64,000 nucleotides of DNA, from positions 88,123,895 to 88,187,894 of the forward strand of contig NC_088783.1 of NCBI RefSeq assembly GCF_958450345.1, read 5' to 3'. A program made the position numbers and the translations under genes. How positions within the stretch are numbered: the stretch's first letter is position 1; every line of letters begins with the position of its first letter. Positions 57,826-64,000 of the stretch are shown here, one piece after another. Below the pieces are notes generated by a model. It had not been told where the DNA came from. It made no database searches and worked only from the letters and a program-made list of their open reading frames with translations. This stretch comes from Calliphora vicina. Lineage: Eukaryota > Arthropoda > Insecta > Diptera > Calliphoridae.

Positions 57826-58016
57826 TTGAACATTCCCGAGGCGTCCTATTTTGGGTAACCCGCACACCTGGTGGGTCCATGCTGTTAAAATTCAAAACTT
57901 AAACTCGACAACACTTCTTCTTTGCGCATATCAATTTCATTCAAATCGGACTAAGGGTTAAGAAGTTACAGATTTATTTCCCTCTTTTTTTTCTCATCCA
58001 CTGTGCACCATTTAAT
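57826..58016. repeat. CCACTGTG-ended repeat fragment, copy 4
   Basis: Contains TTCCCGAGGCGTCCTATTTT, CCATGCTGTTAAAATTCAAA and the end CATCCACTGTG (58006-58016). It is the inverted counterpart of 45618-45830. Confidence 0.6.
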
Positions 58017-58563
58017 TGACCTCGGGTCTTTCGATACTTATTATATTTGGTAGATGCATATTCTTCAGAGTCATTTGGGAATTTTTTTTTTTCAAAACAT
58101 TCCGAATTCTAATTTAATTTTTATTAAATTCAAATAACAGTGTGTAGCTTTAAATATTCGTATCTAATAAAGTTGTAGCCATATTTTATTGATTGGCAAC
58201 ACCTATTTTAGTTTGTTTATAATCTCACACAGTTTAATATATTTAAAAATAATAGTTTAAACTTTTTTGCGACGGGAAATCCACTATTATTAAAATTTTT
58301 TTAAAAACAAACTTTTTTAAATTGCCTAAATCTTGGCTCCAATAAAATTTATATGGAAAACAAAATATCAAAACTTTGAAAAATTCAAAAATTTAAATCA
58401 AATTAAATTTTTATGGAAAACAAAAACAAATTTTTTATATTTTGTTTTCCATATAAAAATATCACTTACCACAGGGATTTAGGCAATTAGAAACTTAGTT
58501 AAAAAAAACAAAATACGGTATGTTTTTTTAGGATTTCTTTCACTATATGTATTTGATTTACAG
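58017..58563. other. intron, no other gene seen
   Basis: AT-rich; an inverted repeat around 58405-58465 (TTTTTATGGAAAACAAAAAC with its complement). It ends with GATTTACAG before the exon at 58564. Confidence 0.45.
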
Positions 58564-58786
58564 ATGGGGATTTTCACAATGAAAAGCATTCATATGTTGA
58601 TATGCCGCTAAGAGAAGAATTTTATCGCTGTGTATCTCGTTTTGGAAATAGTGGTTGCAGTCAAACTGAAATTTATCGTCATTTGTCTATTAATCATTTA
58701 TCTTTAAGACAATTGATTAAAAAAATGATAATGGAAGGTTTAATAAAATCATATTGTGTTGACATTGGACGCCAAAGAACTAACAT
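58564..58786 (+). CDS. host gene exon C, winged helix (TFIIIC-like)
   Basis: The exon lies between TTTGATTTACAG and GTAAGT (58787). It enters in phase 1, as exon B requires, and leaves in phase 2. LREEFYRCVSRFGNSGCSQT, EIYRHLSINHLSLRQLIKKM and KSYCVDIGRQRTNM read as a winged helix whose end GRQRT-x resembles the motif I associate with GTF3C1, the B-box-binding subunit of TFIIIC that helps start tRNA transcription. The name rests on memory of that motif only. Later exons are not visible in the window. Confidence 0.6.
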
Positions 58787-58919
58787 GTAAGTAGTTTCAT
58801 ATTAAAATATTTATATAACTTATACAGAAGTATCTTTATTTATTCCTATTTTTATTTATAATACGAACTTTTAATAAAATGCTAATTTCATTATTAATAT
58901 GTTTAATGCCTTATACATA

Positions 58920-59402
58920 CAGTGGTGGCCAGGTAATTAAGACAAAAATTGTTGGCTAAATTCCATGTGATTCTCAATTATTTTTTAAAATATTTCCTCA
59001 AATATGTATGCATGAGGACTGTTTTAACACACAAGTGTGTTTTATTCAACTGTGCCAATTCATACATATTCACCACGAACACATAAGATTTTTCTACAAA
59101 TTGACCAAAACAAATTTTTTTTAAATAAACATATTTTCTAACATTTATATCTTTGTATTTTTATTATTATAAAGTATTCGGATCAAATTTCGTATTTTAG
59201 TTCCATTAGTTTCGGTCATATTATGTTATTAACAGCGGATGTTCGCTGATGTGGGTCAACGTATTTCCACATATCTTTGTCCATACATGTTGTGCCGATT
59301 TTTCCAAACATTTTTGAGAAACTAGAAATATTAATAATAAATTTCATTAATTCAGGTGATGAAAAAATTCAAGTATTTGTCTTAGATAGCTGGCCACCAC
59401 TG
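58920..59402. mobile_element. 483-bp Tc1/mariner-type MITE
   Basis: Ends CAGTGGTGGCCAGGTAATTA and complement CAGTGGTGGCCAGCTATCTA both continue to AGACAAA. TA precedes the left end (58918-58919); CA follows the right, presumably a mutated TA. No protein. Confidence 0.75.
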
Positions 59403-59439
59403 CACATATGCCTTATTTAATGCCTTATACACACATATA

Positions 59440-60060
59440 CAGTGAGGCCTCGATTATAAGTGATTCCACTAACCGGCAACATCAATTATTCGGGAAAGAA
59501 AAAGAAAATATTTTCTGATCAATTTAAATTTGTTTGTATCGATTAACCGTAATTACCTATATTATCCGTGATTATAAGCATATTTTTTTTCGATTAATTT
59601 TGAACAATCAAACACAACGTGAATAAAATTAAAAAGGGGAATTCCCTCCATTGCATACGATGATGTTAGACATTATAAAATCAAAGTGTTTCTGTTGTTG
59701 GCTGTCGAAACCGAACAACTTTAAAGTCTGCTGAAGAACCAAAAGTAGATTTTGCAGTTTATGAATCATTCCGGAAGGAACGATTTAAAGGACCTCCAAT
59801 TTCTGGATTAACACTGATGGAAAAGCTAAAATATTCCACTCCAAATTAAACAGAGCATTTTAAGAAAAACGGTATAAAAGATGATAGTAAAATCATTCTG
59901 CTATTGGACAAATGCCCAGCAAATCCAGACGTGCAGGATTTGAATGCTGAAAACTTTGTTATAATCCCCTATCTATTCTTGACAATTATTTATCATAACA
60001 ATTAATGACGTTCAGTTGATTAATTGCTCTCATCGTGTAAAGACATAAATCGCATTAATC
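59440..60060 (+). pseudogene. pogo/Tigger remnant
   Basis: Begins TA then CAGTGAGGCCTCGATTATAA, the type of end found in Tigger elements. It has short reverse copies (TTATCCGTGATTATAAGC near 59563). A plus-strand remnant reads EPKVDFAVYESFRKERFKGP, PISGLTLMEKLKY and KIILLLDKCPANP (DDE Asp region). Stops interrupt it and the right end is not found; the foldback at 60068 may have landed in it. Confidence 0.7.
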
Positions 60061-60067
60061 AATATCG

Positions 60068-61658
60068 CACAGTGGTTTAGAAACTTTTTTTTTTGGAAAT
60101 AATTCGGTATCTCGGGAACTATTGGAGATATTATTACAAAATTTCACATGGTTTGAGCTGAGGTGTTTTTGAGTTGAATTACATTTGTTCAGCTTCCTCA
60201 GCTTTAAAAAAAATCCCCAAAAATTCATTTATGATCCGAATGAGCTGAAATTTAAAATATAAATAGTCCTTGAGAAGATCTACAAATATCAAAAATACGC
60301 TTACATGTGTAGGTTATCTCCTTCACTTGAAGAGATATTTAGGTTTATTAATTTTTTTTTTTTTTTAATTTTGCTCGATTTTTTTTTGTTTTTTAGATAT
60401 GGCGGCCCTACGGAGGGTCGAATTTTTTTTTTCAAAATATCAGCTATATTGGCAATAAAATTCTAAATAAAATAAAAAAAACTTGGTAACAGCTATCTCG
60501 TCCGTGTAAAAAGTTACACGCATCCAAAGTTGGAACATGTAAAATGGGCCTAATTTTTTACGATTTTTCCTAAAAAAGTCCCTATATTTTTTCTTTTGTA
60601 GAAACAAATTTTCTTTGGGACTATATACAATTTTTATATGTTCCGGAAAGACAACTTAATGCAAAAGCATGTAAAGTAAAATTGGGCTCACTTAAGCGGA
60701 CACAGTATCCCCCAGACCTATCCAAACTTGGACAATTTTAAAAAAAATATTTAGGTTTCAGTAAAAAATTCTAAAAAGGCAAAGCACCGATCCTCGAAAA
60801 AGTTCCGTATTTGTATAACCCTATATGTTGTTTAAATACTTAGAAAGTTGTTTTACTATCACACGGTAAATAGCGTCACAGTAGGCACTTTTCTAAAAAA
60901 CTCAGTTTTTGGAACACATTTTCCCCGTTTTAGGAATTTCGGTATTTGAAAATAAAAAATGTCAAAAATTATAATGTCATTAATTTAAGGACATTTGGAT
61001 CTAAATTAGTTCCCAATTTTGTTATGATATCTTTAACCGTTAAAATTTTACATTAAATCAAATTTTATATTTTTATTCGTGGAAAATCACCATATGAAAG
61101 TTTTTTTAGTTTTTAAGGTAAATGAAGTCCCAAAATTTTATAAAATTATTTAATTTTACTAAAATATCAATCTCCAGGTCATAATGTTTTCAACAGTATC
61201 AAATACTTATATAAAAAGCCTTTATTTACTCCTCAGAAGTTCCACAAACCTTGCACGCTTTGACAAATTTGTACGTTTTTTCATATAATGCGTGCAAAAA
61301 TCTGTTACACTAAACTTTCTGTTTAGTCAGTATGTGTTTGAATTCAAAATTTACATTTGATATGTTAATAACATTTTGTACGCATTATATGAAAAAATGT
61401 ACAAATTTGTCAAAGCGGACAAGGTCAGCTCATTCGGATCATAAATGAATTTTTGGGGATTTTTTTAAAAATTTTGAGACCCGAGGTGACCAACTTTGAG
61501 GGGGCACAAACTGGCCCGTATTACCCCTAGGAAGCTGAACAAATATAATTCAACTCAAAAACACCTCAGCTCTAACCATGTGAAATTTTGTAATAATATC
61601 TCCAATAGTTCCCGAGATACCGAATTATTTCCAAAAAAAAAGTTTCTAAACCACTGTG
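60068..61658. mobile_element. CACAGTGG foldback element, duplication TATCG
   Basis: Starts CACAGTGGTTTAGAAACTTT and ends with its complement. The arms (60068-60245 and 61432-61658) stay near-identical for about 125 bp, then resume after a ~60-bp stretch present only in the right arm. TATCG flanks both ends (60063-60067, 61659-61663). A second inverted pair lies inside (61258-61300 and 61378-61420). The 1.59-kb interior has no transposase. Ends and a 5-bp duplication suggest a non-autonomous Transib-type element. Confidence 0.85.
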
Positions 61659-61719
61659 TATCGGTGCATACTAAATTAGATTAACAAACAAGCGCTCTCT
61701 TAAAAAGTAAAGCAAAAAT

Positions 61720-62640
61720 ATTGGTATTATTTTATAAAACAAATATAATAAAACTAAACAATTGTATTAAAAAAAGTAAGTTAAAATATATCGGCTTTCA
61801 GCCAAAATATGAACAAAATATCGGAACCTTCGGACCGTGGCGATCAATTGACTCCAATTATTACGTTATACAGCTCACTTCATTATCTCCTGAGATTAAA
61901 GTTGATGTTAAGGAACATCCAGGTCTAATTTTCGCAAGGGGTGTAATTTATTCTAACGACCTTCGAAATTTTATATAAATTAAAAAAACAAAACGTAAAC
62001 CACATAAATAAGATATTAAAAAAGGTCGATGGTTCCTTAAAGGAAATTGGTCGTATTGTAATCACCTTCGCTTCTACCAGCATTCGATTGGCTTTTCACT
62101 CATCTGCATTATTTAATTTGCCGTTACAATCGTACATTTGAGTACAAAACAGATAGAGAAACGTATTTTTGATTCGTTTGGTTTTTTTTTGTACTGTATT
62201 CTCTATTATAGAGAGGAAATCAATTACCAAACGTTTGTCAAACGTTTTTTATCAGAATGTTTCAATATTGTTTTTACTCTTTTCTTTTCTAGCTGCGTAC
62301 GTTTATATTAATGTACAGTTTGCGCTCATGAGCAAAAACAATACAAAACAAAATGGCACAGGCATTCTCATTGTTTATGTTTGGTTTTTGTTTTACTCAC
62401 TGAAAAGAACTAAACAAAACGATAGCAAACGTTTCGATTTGTTTATTTCCGTACTCTGACTATAACCAACTCCAATTACTAATTAAAAAACATAGTCCGA
62501 AGATAATCTGCATTCAAAACATATCTTCATTCCAACCTTAACTTCCCGATACCTATTAACTACTCCTACTACGCTATTAACACATCCACTACCAGATATG
62601 GTGGAGTGGATTTAATAATACAAATCTTACCAACGCACAG
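61720..62640 (+). pseudogene. non-LTR ORF1/ORF2 remnant
   Basis: ARGVIYSNDLRNFI (about 61935-61976), then in a shifted frame INKILKKVDGSLKEIGRIVI and AFHSSALFNLPLQSYI, matches the RNA-binding part of Jockey-clade ORF1 (SRGVIxxxxL...). At 62480-62620, LIKKHSPKIICIQ and RYGGVDLII resemble the start of the endonuclease. About 300 bp between them (62160-62460) are unrelated. Dead and fragmentary. Confidence 0.55.
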
Positions 62641-64000
62641 TGGTCTAGCCGGAAAAAAGTCTTTTGAAAAGCCGTATCGACATAAAACTCTGTACGTTTA
62701 TTTATATACAATTAAATGAATTTGCTAATTGTTTAAAAGTTTTTGTTTTGATATTATTAGGGTATATAATTGAAAATTTATTAAAAATTAACAAATTTAT
62801 AATGGTGAAATGCAACATGCATACGTATTTGTGTAGCTCTACCTTAGTTCACGTTTTCGAGAGTTTACTGTATATTTATATATATAAATGTGGTGTTGTA
62901 TTTTATGTTATTTCATGTACATTAAAGCGTACCACCTTACAAGCAAAACAAATGTACCGTAAACCCTCTAGTAAGTATTTTTCAAGGCAGTTATAAAAAA
63001 AATTATTTTTTTTAGCAGAACGTAGGGAAACTTGCAAATACGTGCAGCTATATTTTATTTTATTTGTTAAATAATACTTTTACTTATTACCTCCAATAGC
63101 TTAGAGAACAGGAAAAAGAAATTTCACTCAATCACATCAATTTTGTTTAACAAATTAAAAATAAAAAATAGTCCTTACATATCACTTTCTACCAATTTAC
63201 TATTTAGAAATTTACATTCAGATTTTGATTTTACGTATTATACTTACCTTCAGTTGTAGAATCCTTTTTGTTTCGTTTGATTTGCTTGATTACAAAAACG
63301 TTGACACGTGTTTAACGGAAACTCCTACTAGTCGATCTTGTGCCATTCGTGTGAAGGCCACATTCAAACTGAAATTGTGAAGGGCATTTGAGGCAAGGGA
63401 CCCTACTACGATAATTTTTTATCTCATAGAGCATTTCTTTAACCAACCCAATGACAAAAAACTCCCAACTAAAACTTGTTTTTGCGATACCATTCATTAA
63501 AAAATTTGAAGTGGGCGAAATGCACGCCAACCTTAAAAATAAAAATACAGCTCCTTCCTTGTAATCGACATGTTAAACTCTAAATGAAATAAAAATCGTT
63601 GAGGCAAAAAGTGGCAGCTAATTGTTTACACATTAAAAAGCTACATATATATAGATGACGACAACATAAAAACTAAAGCTTAACTCTGTTAAATTACCAT
63701 TTGAAATTCTAATAGAATTTGGACATTGAACAAAAATTTCACATTTAAAACATACATGTACATAATTGCATTTTTTTAACAAAACATATTTTATGAAAAA
63801 TTTAAACAGTGATTTTTACTCTTACCTTTGTTAATTAATTACACCAACAAATTTTTTTAATTGTCTTATTATTTCTTGACGACAATTTCACTTGCACTTT
63901 TAAATGTCGCTTGAGATATTAATATTAATTTTTTAACAAAGTAGCAATTACTTGTTTTTGAAGCAATGTATCAATGCTAGTGTAGCTATTTAAAGACAAA
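62638..64000. other. no convincing gene
   Basis: CACAGTGGTCTAGCCGG at 62638, preceded by CAACG, is another CACAGTG-type end with no partner in the window. A minus frame at 63312-63530 (72 codons, for example NYRSRVPCLKCPSQFQFECG) is open and polar but unrecognised. Flanks are AT-rich. The next exon of the host gene was not identified. Confidence 0.4.

Noticed and set aside
61721..61978. Possible next exon of the host gene
   Set aside because: ARGVIYSNDLRNFI and the following shifted frame fit Jockey-clade ORF1 better, and no splice site in phase 2 is convincing.

Overview
The window is eukaryotic and reads as repeat-rich DNA from a dipteran fly, probably a calyptrate (blowfly or house-fly type). 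That placement is an inference from AT-rich composition, phase-matched introns, and a mix of Jockey/I-type, BEL/Pao, Gypsy, copia, Tc1/mariner, hAT, pogo, Helitron and CACAGTG-ended elements. There are no operons, ribosome-binding sites, CRISPR arrays, or rRNA or tRNA genes that I can see. The only candidate host gene is a plus-strand multi-exon gene. It has exons at 29908-30190, 30264-30423 and 58564-58786, compatible splice phases, and a winged-helix segment resembling the largest subunit of transcription factor TFIIIC. About 28 kb of intron separates its second and third visible exons, and that intron is almost entirely transposon.

Layout. 1-2096: minus-strand I/Jockey-type non-LTR element. 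4434-8429: a nest of DNA transposons. An intact DD37E mariner sits in the target duplication of an unassigned TIR element, and an intact Tc1 DD34E element with IR/DR ends sits inside that element's reading frame. 8600-16400: hAT end, a dispersed fly repeat with a ~970-bp (CAGA)n array, a short Helitron with both ends, and degenerate tandem repeats. 16430-19115: reverse transcriptase and copia remnants. 19132-21680: a large palindrome with ~1-kb arms. 22300-26052: pogo, MITE and decayed Tc1 remnants. 26053-29907: AT-rich DNA with no recognised gene.

30576-40570: a minus-strand Gypsy element whose gag is broken twice, by a BEL/Pao provirus-like copy (32901-38203, target duplication CCATC) and by a hAT copy (38533-40459, 8-bp duplication with one mismatch). 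42163-45210: a second, plus-strand copy of the same Gypsy family. 45360-47460: hAT and MITE debris. 48160-54300: a decayed DD37E-like element split by a G-run foldback (9-bp duplication) and by a Jockey element. The Jockey reverse transcriptase is in turn split by a 1.4-kb TIR element (duplication CTG). 55158-57805: the AAGTAAGAG repeat carrying a 2.2-kb CACAGTG-ended insert with duplication CGTCG. 58920-62640: a MITE, a pogo/Tigger remnant, a 1.6-kb CACAGTG-ended foldback (duplication TATCG) and a non-LTR remnant. I see no convincing gene from 62640 to 64000.

The genes do not form a pathway. They record nested transposition: target duplications, and reading frames that resume across insertions, give a relative order. 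The most unusual objects are the large palindrome, the two foldback elements, the 3-bp-duplication insert, and the recurring CACAGTG ends with 5-bp duplications.
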